Shown piece after piece: positions 41,201-47,527 of a stretch of DNA of 47,527 bases. Source of the DNA: JBBIQS01 sp037442205 (GTDB lineage: Bacteria; Myxococcota; Myxococcia; Myxococcales; UBA5297); the NCBI GenBank assembly GCA_037442205.1, contig JBBIQS010000066.1, forward strand, positions 1 through 47,527, given 5' to 3'. The notes beneath the pieces were generated by a model that was not told the DNA's origin, searched no databases, and saw nothing but the letters and a program-made list of their open reading frames with translations. Numbering within the stretch: the first letter of the stretch is position 1; each line of letters opens with the position of its first letter. The position numbers and the translations under genes were made by a program.

Positions 41201-42608
41201 GGTGACGCAGGCGCCCAGCCTCAGCCGCATTGCCATCGTCCCGCCCAAGGCCATCCTGCGCACCGACCTCATCTATCCCTACAAGGCCTACGCGGTGATG
41301 AGCGACGGCACCACCCAGGACGTCACCGGCTCGGCGACCTGGTTTTCGGCGAACCCGTCGGTGGTGACCATGGGCACCTACAACGGCTACTTCGGGGCCC
41401 AGACCATGGGCGCCGGCACCACCACCATCCAGGCCAGCTACGGCGGCCAGACCGGCACCACCGACGTCAACGTCCGCACCGCCAGCATCCAGTCGGTGCA
41501 GGTCAGCCCGGCGAGCATCCGGGTTCCGGTCGGGGTCAGCGTCAAGATGGCCGGGGTCTACGTCTACTCGCCGGACGGCTGGGCCACCGAGATCTCCAAT
41601 CCCACCTGGTCGAGCAGCAACCCCAGCATCGTGCGCATCGACGCCAACGGCATGGCCACCGGGATCGGCGCCGGGACCGCGACCATCACGGTCACCGCCT
41701 ATGGCTCGGGCTTCATGCCGCTGACCGCGACGGCCACCGCCACCGTCACCTCGGCCAAGCTGGTCTCGATCGCCATCTCCGCGCCCAGCACGCTGCCGGT
41801 CGGAAACACGGCGCGGGTGACCGCGGCAGGCACCTTCAGCGACGGCTCGGTGGTGGACCTCGGCCCCAGCGGCCAATGGTCGGTGGGGCAGCTGTCGCTG
41901 GCCTCGCTGCTTCCCGACGAGAAGGGAGCCGCCCTCACCGGCCTGGCCGCCGGCAGCACCACCCTCGGCTGCAGCTTCGGGACGATCAGCGCGCAGCAGC
42001 CGCTGACCATCTCCAACGCCACCCTCAAGTCCCTGGCCTTCAACGTCGCCCAGCCCAAGCTCCCCGCCGGCGCGGCCAGCACCTTGATCGTGATCGGCAC
42101 CTACACCGACGGCACCACGCTCGACCTGACTGGCTCGGCCAGGTTCGACTCCTCGGCGCCCGACGTGGCCATCGTCTCGAGCGGGATCTGGGGGAACACC
42201 GCCCAGCCCTACGTGCTCGCCGAGACGGTGGGAAACGCCACGCTCAAGGCCACCGTCGCCGGAGTGTCGGCCGCGGCTCCGGTGGCGATCTTCGGCAGCA
42301 CGCTCCAGTCGATCCAGCTCTCGCTCAACGGCGGGGCGCCTTCGTCGAGCCTGACCCTCTCCGGGACCGGGCCCTTCCAGCTGACCGCCATCGGGACCTT
42401 CGCCGGCGGGCTGACCGCCGACGTGACGCCCATGTGCAGCTTCTCCCCCGGCTCGCCCGGGCCGGGCGTGGTGGCGACCGTGAGCAACGCCATTTCCGGA
42501 AAGGTCACGGTCCTGGGCAAGGGATCCGAGACGGTCAACGTGGTCTACGCGCCCCAGCTCATCGGGCAGCCGACGATCTACGGTGCGGCGACTGTGGTGG
42601 TACCCTGA
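38223..42608 (+). CDS. Ig-like (BIG2) repeat surface lipoprotein, about 16 repeats
   Basis: A 1461-residue lipoprotein. ATG 38223 is preceded by GGGAG, and MRTRIAVVLLALAACSRTG gives lipobox LAAC (Cys15). The rest is about 16 tandem domains of 80-95 residues, each with the bacterial Ig-like group 2 pattern: a strand such as SLEIQP, a loop with L.KG, AVGTYSDGTTQDVT, W.S..P.IASV and a closing TVTV strand. Repeats 4-9 are the most alike, and the last three are more divergent. There are no catalytic or sortase motifs and no C-terminal tag, so outer-membrane anchoring is through the lipid. Such chains act as adhesins or surface stalks; the ligand is unknown. It stands alone between truA and the repeat array. 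Confidence 0.9.
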   Translation: MRTRIAVVLLALAACSRTGLSNPREQIVALQFDPAEPSLPVGGELDVVVQGVKANGSTVDLSDALWFSDDARLISFDAQQARAHLRGLGRGDALLSASARGLTGTVVVHVTAPAPVRLEISPTSPTLAIGGTLQLQATAIMSDSTTQTITSLADWSSADPSIARFTDPKGTLLGAAEGQVQVQASWSGLTANATVSVSGKAPVRLEIDPPQLTMPVGTVFHLRAIAVYADAATSDVTEAVSWSSDTPSLITVADVAGERGNLKAYDAGTATISASWQGLSAQASVTAVAATLTSVEVDPPLLELAKGTRGQLTALALYSDGTRIDVTAAATWDSGNSKVASADPKTPGQVLALSPGSADLTATFLSKKGFAPVRVTAAVLQSLEIQPNSAALPKGTTKRFKAVGTYSDGATQDLTDQVVWASADKAIASVSNAAPSQGEVTALAIGTTGLTATLGTAAARALLTVSAAQLVSLTVAPQTATLAKGTDLALKATATFSDNSTLDVTDQVFWLSSAPTIASVTTLGTGRGVVHGVGLGNASIAANWLGQSSKAAVTVTPATLVSLALKPLNPTLSAGAALQMTAWGTYSDGTSQEVTTLVLWTLVDPRIAGISNAAGSNGLVTGLSAGTTALQASLSGKTAQTTLTVTPALLTGLIVTPPFATLDYQANLQASATAFYSDGTSVAVTNSANWTSDNPSVASVVTTGAVRGVITGNRAGSAVITASFGGLTAQMKVAVNGPKPNKLVVAPASLSLNLGDKSQLTATLLYPDGTSSDVTATASWTSSAPAAFVGNGASGGLVKASAPGSAVVTASASGLSGTCSVTVAKPQPNLLTVTPANADIAVGSQQPLTVRAFFPDGSSLDVTAQSSFTSADPAIVSIKGNIALGLTVGGPVTVTVVYGNLTATATFKVVATSYKSLTISPLGLTLKTGQTGNLTATVTDGTGLTMDVTAQASWSSSDLNICMVVKGMVVGVGAGTCTVTVSYGGLTATTTVAVTQAPSLSRIAIVPPKAILRTDLIYPYKAYAVMSDGTTQDVTGSATWFSANPSVVTMGTYNGYFGAQTMGAGTTTIQASYGGQTGTTDVNVRTASIQSVQVSPASIRVPVGVSVKMAGVYVYSPDGWATEISNPTWSSSNPSIVRIDANGMATGIGAGTATITVTAYGSGFMPLTATATATVTSAKLVSIAISAPSTLPVGNTARVTAAGTFSDGSVVDLGPSGQWSVGQLSLASLLPDEKGAALTGLAAGSTTLGCSFGTISAQQPLTISNATLKSLAFNVAQPKLPAGAASTLIVIGTYTDGTTLDLTGSARFDSSAPDVAIVSSGIWGNTAQPYVLAETVGNATLKATVAGVSAAAPVAIFGSTLQSIQLSLNGGAPSSSLTLSGTGPFQLTAIGTFAGGLTADVTPMCSFSPGSPGPGVVATVSNAISGKVTVLGKGSETVNVVYAPQLIGQPTIYGAATVVVP

Positions 42609-43034
42609 GGCTTGGCCAGCCTCGATGACTCCGTACCGCCAGTCTCGAGATCCTCGCCCGGCGCTGGGGCCGAACTAGGGGTCGCCGCGGGTTGCGCGGC
42701 CTGCCGCGGCGGTCTCGAGGGGCGAAGAGGCCTCTGCACGGCGCGCAACGGCAAAAACCGGGCCAAGATCGGCGTTGCACGGCGTGTAACGGCGAAAACC
42801 GGGTCAGAATCGGCGTTACACGGCGTGTAACGGCGAAAACCGGGTCAGAATCGGCGTTACACGGCGTGCAACGGCGAAAACCGGGTCAGAATCGGCGTTA
42901 CACGGCGTGCAACGGCGAAAACCGGGGCGAGATCGGCGTTGCACGGCGTGCAACGGCGAAAACCGGACCGGAATCGGCGCTGCACGGCGTGCAAGCTCCT
43001 CGACGCCGGCGAGGGGCGCGCCCGGAGCAGGCGG
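42609..43034. other. Convergent intergenic region of 426 bp holding the palindrome array
   Basis: No gene is visible between the two convergent stop codons. Bases 42609-42732 carry no recognisable feature. 42733-42995 is the 41-bp repeat array. 42996-43034 contains only a GC-rich imperfect palindrome near 42997-43015 that could end transcription of the leftward gene. Open frames cross the array in several phases because the unit contains no stop codons, not because it encodes protein. Confidence 0.7.
42733..42995. repeat. 41-bp tandem array of seven 17-bp palindromes
   Basis: A unit of 41 bp repeats at 42733, 42774, 42815, 42856, 42897, 42938 and 42979. Each starts with a 17-bp dyad, 7-bp arms around GGC, followed by a 24-bp spacer like GGCGAAAACCGGGTCAGAAT plus CGGC. 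The dyads at 42815 (GTTACAC-GGC-GTGTAAC) and 42938 (GTTGCAC-GGC-GTGCAAC) are both perfect and differ by a paired change in both arms. The dyads at 42856 and 42897 have a single mismatch, and the one at 42774 has a G-T pair. 41 bp is nearly four helical turns, so all dyads face the same way. Spacers are near-identical, so this is not CRISPR. Confidence 0.92.
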
Positions 43035-43436
43035 CTAGAAAGCCTGGTTCTGATTCTGTCCCGGCGGAGGCAGCGGCCCGCCGCCGCCGGCGGGCTGCAG
43101 CAGGCCTGCCAGGTAGAGCCGATCCACCGCGGCCTGTACGTCCTGCAGACTGGTGCCGCAGTCCTCGAGCGCCGCCTGGACCTCGCGCGGCAGCTTCTCC
43201 TTGGCACTGGCGAACTCGCTCAGGATGCTGGCGTCGGCGGCGACCACCTTGAACTGCTCCGCCCAGCTGCCCTGCACCTTGTCCAGCGAGTCGCGGCTGC
43301 GCTCGAAGCCCTGCTGATAGCCCTTGATCGCCTCCTCGTACTGCAGGAGCGCGGCCTTGCCCTGCTCGGTGGCCAGGAAGCGCTGACGCGGAGGCCACCG
43401 CAGGCTGCCGGGACGCTTCTTGAGGGAATCGAGCAT
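43035..43436 (-). CDS. Hypothetical helical protein
   Basis: A 133-residue soluble protein, mostly helical (KAALLQYEEAIKGYQQGFER, then SRDSLDKVQGSWAEQFKVVA), with one Cys and a C-terminal Gly/Pro/Gln tail. No signal peptide and no recognised domain. ATG 43436 has GAGG about 10 bases upstream. It lies 71 bases after the dam-like gene on the same strand and may be the third gene of the mutS-dam unit. Codon use and GC content match the neighbours. Confidence 0.55.
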   Translation of the reverse strand: MLDSLKKRPGSLRWPPRQRFLATEQGKAALLQYEEAIKGYQQGFERSRDSLDKVQGSWAEQFKVVAADASILSEFASAKEKLPREVQAALEDCGTSLQDVQAAVDRLYLAGLLQPAGGGGPLPPPGQNQNQAF

Positions 43437-43507
43437 TGCACTGACCTCGGGAGCGCCGCAGGCGCCGAACCACGCCGGCGCTCGAAACGCTGGGGCACGC
43501 TATCTGC

Positions 43508-44431
43508 CTACCCGGTGGAGATCAAGGTCAGCTGCCGGGCCTCCGACGGCCCAGCGATCGCCCGCTTGGCTTTCGGAATGCCGACCACGATCAGCTCGTG
43601 GACCGCGCCGCGCTTGTCGCCCCTGCTGTTGATCGCCCGCAGCGCCTTCACCTGGTGCACCCGATGCCCCTGCGCTTCGTACAGCTTGCGAATGAGCGGC
43701 GTATCCGAGTTGGAGAGCATCACGTGCACCCCTGCGTCCGCCAACTCGCCGAAGACTCGGGCGAGCTGGCGCTGCTGCTCTTCGCCGAAGCCGCCGCGGC
43801 TGTAGGTGGTGAAGGAGGAGGTGGCGTTGATGGGATGGTAGGGCGGATCGAAGTAGACGAAGTCGCCGGCCTTGGCGTGCTTGACGACGCTGGCGAAGGG
43901 CGCCTGCTCCACCTTCACTCCAGTCAGCGCCTTGGAGACCGCCAGCAGGTTCTCGCGGTCGAGGACCTTGGGCCTGGCGTAGCGGCCGTAGGGGACGTTG
44001 AACTGTCCCTTGCGGTTCTCGCGGAAGAGCCCGTTGAAGCAGGTCTTGTTCAGGTAGAGCAGGCGCGCCGCCCGCTGCGGGCCGACCATCTGGTCGGGAT
44101 CCTGCGCGCGGATGGCGTAGAAGTCCTTCTCGCCGGTCCTGCCCGCCAGCGGCTCCAGCTCGGCGATCACCGTCTGCGGCGAGTCGCGCAGCATCTTCCA
44201 GGCGTTCATCAGCTCCGGGTTGATATCGCTCAACCGCGCCTTGCGCACCCTGCCCAGCGCCCTGAGCCTGAAGAACAGCGCCCCGGCCCCGACGAACGGC
44301 TCGTGGTAGGCGCCGAACTTCTCCGGGACGAGCTCCAGCAGCTGGTCGAGCAGCTGGGTCTTGCCCCCGGCCCACTTCAGGAACGGGTGGGACTCGCCCC
44401 CTCCTTCGACATTCTTCTTGCGTCCGGCCAT
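43508..44431 (-). CDS. dam: Dam-family DNA adenine N6-methyltransferase
   Basis: A 307-residue class D12 (alpha) methyltransferase. The AdoMet site FLKWAGGK is at 17-24, followed by EPFVGAGALFF. The Dam-type YLNKTCFNGLFREN (126-139) is a DNA-recognition segment, and the catalytic DPPY is at 195-198. The layout is that of enzymes methylating adenine in GATC. No restriction enzyme is nearby, so it looks like a solitary regulatory or repair methylase. It starts 7 bases after the mutS stop, so the two are almost certainly co-transcribed, which points to methylation used in mismatch repair. GATC specificity is inferred from family resemblance. Confidence 0.88.
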   Translation of the reverse strand: MAGRKKNVEGGGESHPFLKWAGGKTQLLDQLLELVPEKFGAYHEPFVGAGALFFRLRALGRVRKARLSDINPELMNAWKMLRDSPQTVIAELEPLAGRTGEKDFYAIRAQDPDQMVGPQRAARLLYLNKTCFNGLFRENRKGQFNVPYGRYARPKVLDRENLLAVSKALTGVKVEQAPFASVVKHAKAGDFVYFDPPYHPINATSSFTTYSRGGFGEEQQRQLARVFGELADAGVHVMLSNSDTPLIRKLYEAQGHRVHQVKALRAINSRGDKRGAVHELIVVGIPKAKRAIAGPSEARQLTLISTG

Positions 44432-44438
44432 GAGGTAC

Positions 44439-47135
44439 CTACTTGAGCTTCGCCTTGAGGTCGGCGAGGAAGTTGAGCGCCGCCAGCGGGGTCAGCTGAT
44501 CCAGGTCGCAGGCGCGCAACGACTCGAGCGCCGGGGAATAGGGCGGCGGAGGAGGCTCCTTGGCGGCAAAGAGCCCGAGCTGCGCCGCTGGCGGCTCCCG
44601 CCGCTTCGAGCGCGACAGCGACGGGCGCCCCGCCTCGTCGAGCTCGGCCTTTTCGAGATTCGCCAGGATCTGCCGGGCGCGGCCGAGCACCTCGGCCGGC
44701 AGCCCCGCCAGCCGGGCGACCTCGATGCCGTAGGAGCGCGAGGCCCCTCCCGAGACCAGCTTGCGCAGGAAGACCACCCGCCCCTGCAGCTCCTTGACGG
44801 CGATGGTGGCGTTCTTGACCCGCGCCTTCTCGCGCGAGAGGTCCACCAGCTCATGGTAGTGCGTGGCGAAAAGGGTGCGGGCGCCGACCTGGTCGTGCAG
44901 GTGCTCGGCCACCGCCCAGGCAATGGAAAGGCCGTCGAAGGTCGAGGTGCCGCGGCCGATCTCGTCCAGGACCACCAGCGAGCGGGCGGTGGCGTTGTGC
45001 AGGATGTTGGCGGTCTCGGTCATCTCCACCATGAAGGTGGACTGGCCGCGGCTCAGGTTGTCGGCGGCGCCGACGCGGGTGAAGATCCGATCGACCCGGC
45101 CGATGTGCGCCCGCCGCGCCGGGACGAAGCTGCCGGCCTGGGCCATCAGCGCGATCAGCGCCACCTGCCGCATCACCGTGCTCTTGCCGGCCATGTTCGG
45201 GCCGGTGATCACCAGCACCTGCTGCTCCGCCCGGTCCAGCCGCACGTCGTTCGGGACGAAGGCCTCGCCTCCGGTCAGCAGCCGCTCGACCACCGGGTGG
45301 CGCCCATCGACGATCTCGAGGACCTCGGAGTCGTCGACCACCGGCCGGACGTAGCCGTAGTCGGCGGCGGAGCGCGCCAGCGCCAGCAGTGCGTCGGCGG
45401 CGGCCACCGCGTCGGCGGCCGAGCGCAGCGGGTTGGCCTTCTCCACCACCTTCTGGCGCAGCCCCTCGAACAGCGACTGCTCCAGGGCGTAGCGGCGCTC
45501 CTCGGCGGTGAGGACCTGCTCCTCGAACTGCTTGAGGGCCTCGGTGACGAAGCGCTCGCCCCCGGCGGTGGTCTGCTTGCGCACGTAGTCCTTGGGGACC
45601 AGGTGCAGGTTGGCCTTGGTGACCTCGAGGTAGTAGCCGAAGACGCGGTTGTAGCGGACCTTCAGGCTGCCGATGCCGGTGCGCTCGCGCTCCTTGGCCT
45701 CCAGCTCGAGCAGGAAGTCCTTGCCCTTGGTGGCGATGGCCACCAGCCGGTCGAGCTCGGCGTCGTAGCCCTCGCGGAGGATGCCGCCCTCTTTCAGCGA
45801 CAGCGGCGGCTCGAGCGCCACCGCCCGGTCGAGCAGCGCCGCCAGATCCTGGAGCGACTCCAGCGGGCCCTGCAGCGACTTGAGCAGCGCGCTCTGGCAG
45901 CCGGCCAGCCGGCGCGCCAGCTGCGGCAGCTTGAGCAGCGAGCTGGCCAGCGCGCGCAGGTCGCGGCCGTTGCCCTGCCCCAGCGTGAGCCGCGCCGTCA
46001 GCCGCTCCAGATCGGCGATCTCCTTGAGGTGAGCCGCCAGCTCCTCGCGGGCCACCGCGCTCTCGGCCAGCTCGCCCACCGCGTCCAGCCGGCGGTTGAT
46101 CTCGCCCAGGTCGAGCAGCGGGTAGCTGAGCCAGCGCGCCAGGCGCCGGCCGCCCATGGCGGTGGCGCTCTTGTCGAGCAGCCCGAGCAAGGAGCCGCGC
46201 CGCTTGCCGTCGCGGCTGGTCCTGAGCAGCTCCAAGTTGGTCCGAGTCGATTCGTCGAGCGCCAGGCAGCTGCTGGCGCTGTGCAGCGCGATGCGATCGA
46301 CGTGGGCGGCGGTGGAGCGCTGGGTCTCCTTGAGATAGCGCAGCGCGGCCCCGGCGGCGCTCACCGCCCGCGGCAGCGCGCCCAGCCCGAAGCCCTCGAG
46401 GGTGCGGGTGCCGAAGTGGGTGCGCAGGAAGGCCTCGGCCCGGCCGGACTCGAAGGCCTCGTCGTTGAAGGGATTGACCGCCAGCTGCGGAAGCGCCCGG
46501 GTCAGGGTCGAAAGCCGCTCGGAGAGCGAGTCGGACTGCGAGACCAGCACCTCGCGGGCGCCGGAGCGGGCCACCTCGTCGAACAGGGCGGCATCGTCGG
46601 AGAGCTCGCCGGCGTAGAACTCGCCGGTGGAGGCGTCGAGCAGCGAAATCCCGCCGCCGCTTCCCGACAGCGACAGCGCGCACAGGAAGTTGTTGGACCT
46701 GGCGTCGAGCAGGTCCTCGTCGAGGACCATCCCCGGGGTGACCACCCGCATCACCTCGCGGCGCACGATGCCCGTCTTGCCCGGCTCCTCGACCTGGTCG
46801 CAGATCGCGACCTTGAGGCCCGCCTCGACCAGCTTGGCGACGTAGCCCTTGGCGGCGTGGAAAGGCACGCCGCACATCGGCACCCGATCGTCGCCCTTGG
46901 ACCGGGCGGTGAGCGTGATCTGCAGGATCGCGGAGGCCTTGACCGCGTCCTCGAAGAACATCTCGTAGAAGTCGCCGAGCCGGAAGAAGAGGATGGCGTC
47001 GGGGTGCTGGGCCTTGGTCTCCAGGTACTGGCGCATCATCGGCGTCAGCGACGCGATGTTGCGCTCGGGGACCTCCGGCGGCGGGCCGTCCTGGGCAGGC
47101 TCGACCTGCTGGCGCTGTTCGACTTCGATGGCCAC
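44439..47135 (-). CDS. mutS: DNA mismatch repair protein MutS
   Basis: An 898-residue MutS. The N-terminal mismatch-binding domain has the Phe-x-Glu motif in RLGDFYEMFF (FYE at 56-58), where Phe stacks on the mismatch. The ATPase domain has Walker A TGPNMAGKST near 641-650, then FVPARRAHIGRVDRIFTRVG, Walker B LVVLDEIGRGTSTFDG, and ATHYHEL. The C-terminal helix-turn-helix region is present. GTG 47135 follows GGAGG by 10 bases and gives a normal length; a GTG at 47189 would add 18 unconserved residues. dam follows in the same operon. MutL is not in the window. Confidence 0.96.
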   Translation of the reverse strand: MAIEVEQRQQVEPAQDGPPPEVPERNIASLTPMMRQYLETKAQHPDAILFFRLGDFYEMFFEDAVKASAILQITLTARSKGDDRVPMCGVPFHAAKGYVAKLVEAGLKVAICDQVEEPGKTGIVRREVMRVVTPGMVLDEDLLDARSNNFLCALSLSGSGGGISLLDASTGEFYAGELSDDAALFDEVARSGAREVLVSQSDSLSERLSTLTRALPQLAVNPFNDEAFESGRAEAFLRTHFGTRTLEGFGLGALPRAVSAAGAALRYLKETQRSTAAHVDRIALHSASSCLALDESTRTNLELLRTSRDGKRRGSLLGLLDKSATAMGGRRLARWLSYPLLDLGEINRRLDAVGELAESAVAREELAAHLKEIADLERLTARLTLGQGNGRDLRALASSLLKLPQLARRLAGCQSALLKSLQGPLESLQDLAALLDRAVALEPPLSLKEGGILREGYDAELDRLVAIATKGKDFLLELEAKERERTGIGSLKVRYNRVFGYYLEVTKANLHLVPKDYVRKQTTAGGERFVTEALKQFEEQVLTAEERRYALEQSLFEGLRQKVVEKANPLRSAADAVAAADALLALARSAADYGYVRPVVDDSEVLEIVDGRHPVVERLLTGGEAFVPNDVRLDRAEQQVLVITGPNMAGKSTVMRQVALIALMAQAGSFVPARRAHIGRVDRIFTRVGAADNLSRGQSTFMVEMTETANILHNATARSLVVLDEIGRGTSTFDGLSIAWAVAEHLHDQVGARTLFATHYHELVDLSREKARVKNATIAVKELQGRVVFLRKLVSGGASRSYGIEVARLAGLPAEVLGRARQILANLEKAELDEAGRPSLSRSKRREPPAAQLGLFAAKEPPPPPYSPALESLRACDLDQLTPLAALNFLADLKAKLK

Positions 47136-47296
47136 TGCTCGGCTGCCTCCGGGCACGCCCGCACGTTCGGTGGAGGAGCTAGATACCACACGGGGAGGAC
47201 CCGAGTCGAAGCAGCCAGCGGCCCCGCCACCACAGCTGAAGCGACGAGCGCCGGCGAGTTTCGCGCCGGCGCCGGTCGGTCAATTCGAGAGGCGGA

Positions 47297-47527
47297 TCAG
47301 ACGGTGGTCTGAGCTTGCTTCTGGCGGGCCTGCAGCTCGGCGGCCTCGATCCGGTCGTGCATCGCCAGCCGGGCCTGGGCCTCTTCCTGGCGCCGCTGCT
47401 CGGAGGCGGCGTCGGCCGAAGGAGCCGGTGCGGCCCCGGTGATCTGGGCCGCCAGGGCCTGGGCATCGCGCTCCCGCTCGGCGTCGGTGACCGGGCCGCG
47501 CCGCTGCGGTCCGCGCGCCTCGCGCTC
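47297..47527 (-). CDS. C-terminal end of an Ala/Gln/Arg-rich protein, partial
   Basis: An open leftward frame enters from the right edge and stops at TGA (47297-47299 on this strand), giving 76 residues rich in Ala, Gln, Glu and Arg (EEAQARLAMHDRIEAAELQA), probably a coiled or helical region. No family is recognisable. It lies 161 bases upstream of mutS, reading in the same direction. Confidence 0.5.
   Translation of the reverse strand, partial: EREARGPQRRGPVTDAERERDAQALAAQITGAAPAPSADAASEQRRQEEAQARLAMHDRIEAAELQARQKQAQTTV

Noticed and set aside
42733..42995. CRISPR-like regular repeat array
   Set aside because: The segments between palindromes are nearly identical to each other rather than unique, the period is 41 bp throughout, and no cas genes are present.
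42692..43252. Repetitive protein encoded through the palindrome array
   Set aside because: The unit length (41) is not a multiple of three and lacks stop codons in several phases, so open frames appear on both strands by composition. No start with a ribosome site or signal peptide was found.
1..47527. tRNA, rRNA, prophage, or restriction system
   Set aside because: No cloverleaf-like segments, conserved rRNA stretches, integrase, phage structural genes or restriction nuclease could be recognised in any region.

Overview
The window is a GC-rich (about 70%) chromosomal fragment, probably from an uncultured member of the Myxococcota or a related former deltaproteobacterium. The reasons are a MYXO-CTERM-type sorting tag, a DUF4388 domain, an NtrC-type two-component system and large multiheme cytochromes. 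Both ends are open. The first 13 bases match the 3' end of the standard Illumina adapter, so this looks like a short-read, probably metagenomic, contig.

Layout. 1-6815: a gene tail, a c-di-GMP-type receptor (MshEN, degenerate HD-GYP, REC-like, DUF4388), a convergent amidohydrolase, and a leftward histidine kinase/sigma-54 response regulator pair. The kinase carries a CxxCH haem c motif in its periplasmic sensor domain. 7083-30996: a 24-kb rightward block that looks like an outer-membrane and extracellular electron-transfer locus. It holds a 25-haem cytochrome, a double-parvulin prolyl isomerase and an NHL-propeller lipoprotein; then a 4-haem cytochrome, a small HTH protein, an OmpA-like envelope protein, a beta-barrel, a second NHL lipoprotein and a cytochrome with 11 CxxCH plus one CX3CH; then a giant propeller/PKD/MYXO-CTERM protein fused to a 5-haem cytochrome, and a 14-motif cytochrome; then ResB, a lipoprotein and CcsA, the System II haem-ligation pair. 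This is roughly 60 haem motifs in five proteins. 31102-47527: ordinary genes: polysaccharide deacetylase, TPM and TIM44-like membrane proteins, a small outer-membrane protein, an M3 peptidase, TruA, a 16-repeat Ig-like lipoprotein, a hypothetical protein, and a mutS-dam pair.

How it may work. Genes in the cytochrome block mostly overlap by ATGA or lie a few bases apart. Two -24/-12 (sigma-54) promoters, at 11935 and 19739, sit before cytochrome genes. The first is preceded by two identical dyads that look like enhancer sites for an NtrC-type activator. My model is that the haem-bearing kinase senses redox state or a ligand, phosphorylates the regulator, and switches on the conduit.

Most unusual structures: (1) an exact 115-bp tandem duplication that frameshifts the giant cytochrome gene just after its signal peptide; (2) an in-frame MYXO-CTERM tag followed directly by a second signal peptide inside one open frame, which looks like a processed polyprotein; (3) a 41-bp-period array of seven 17-bp palindromes, with arm changes that keep the pairing, between two convergent genes; (4) the paired dyads plus sigma-54 promoter.
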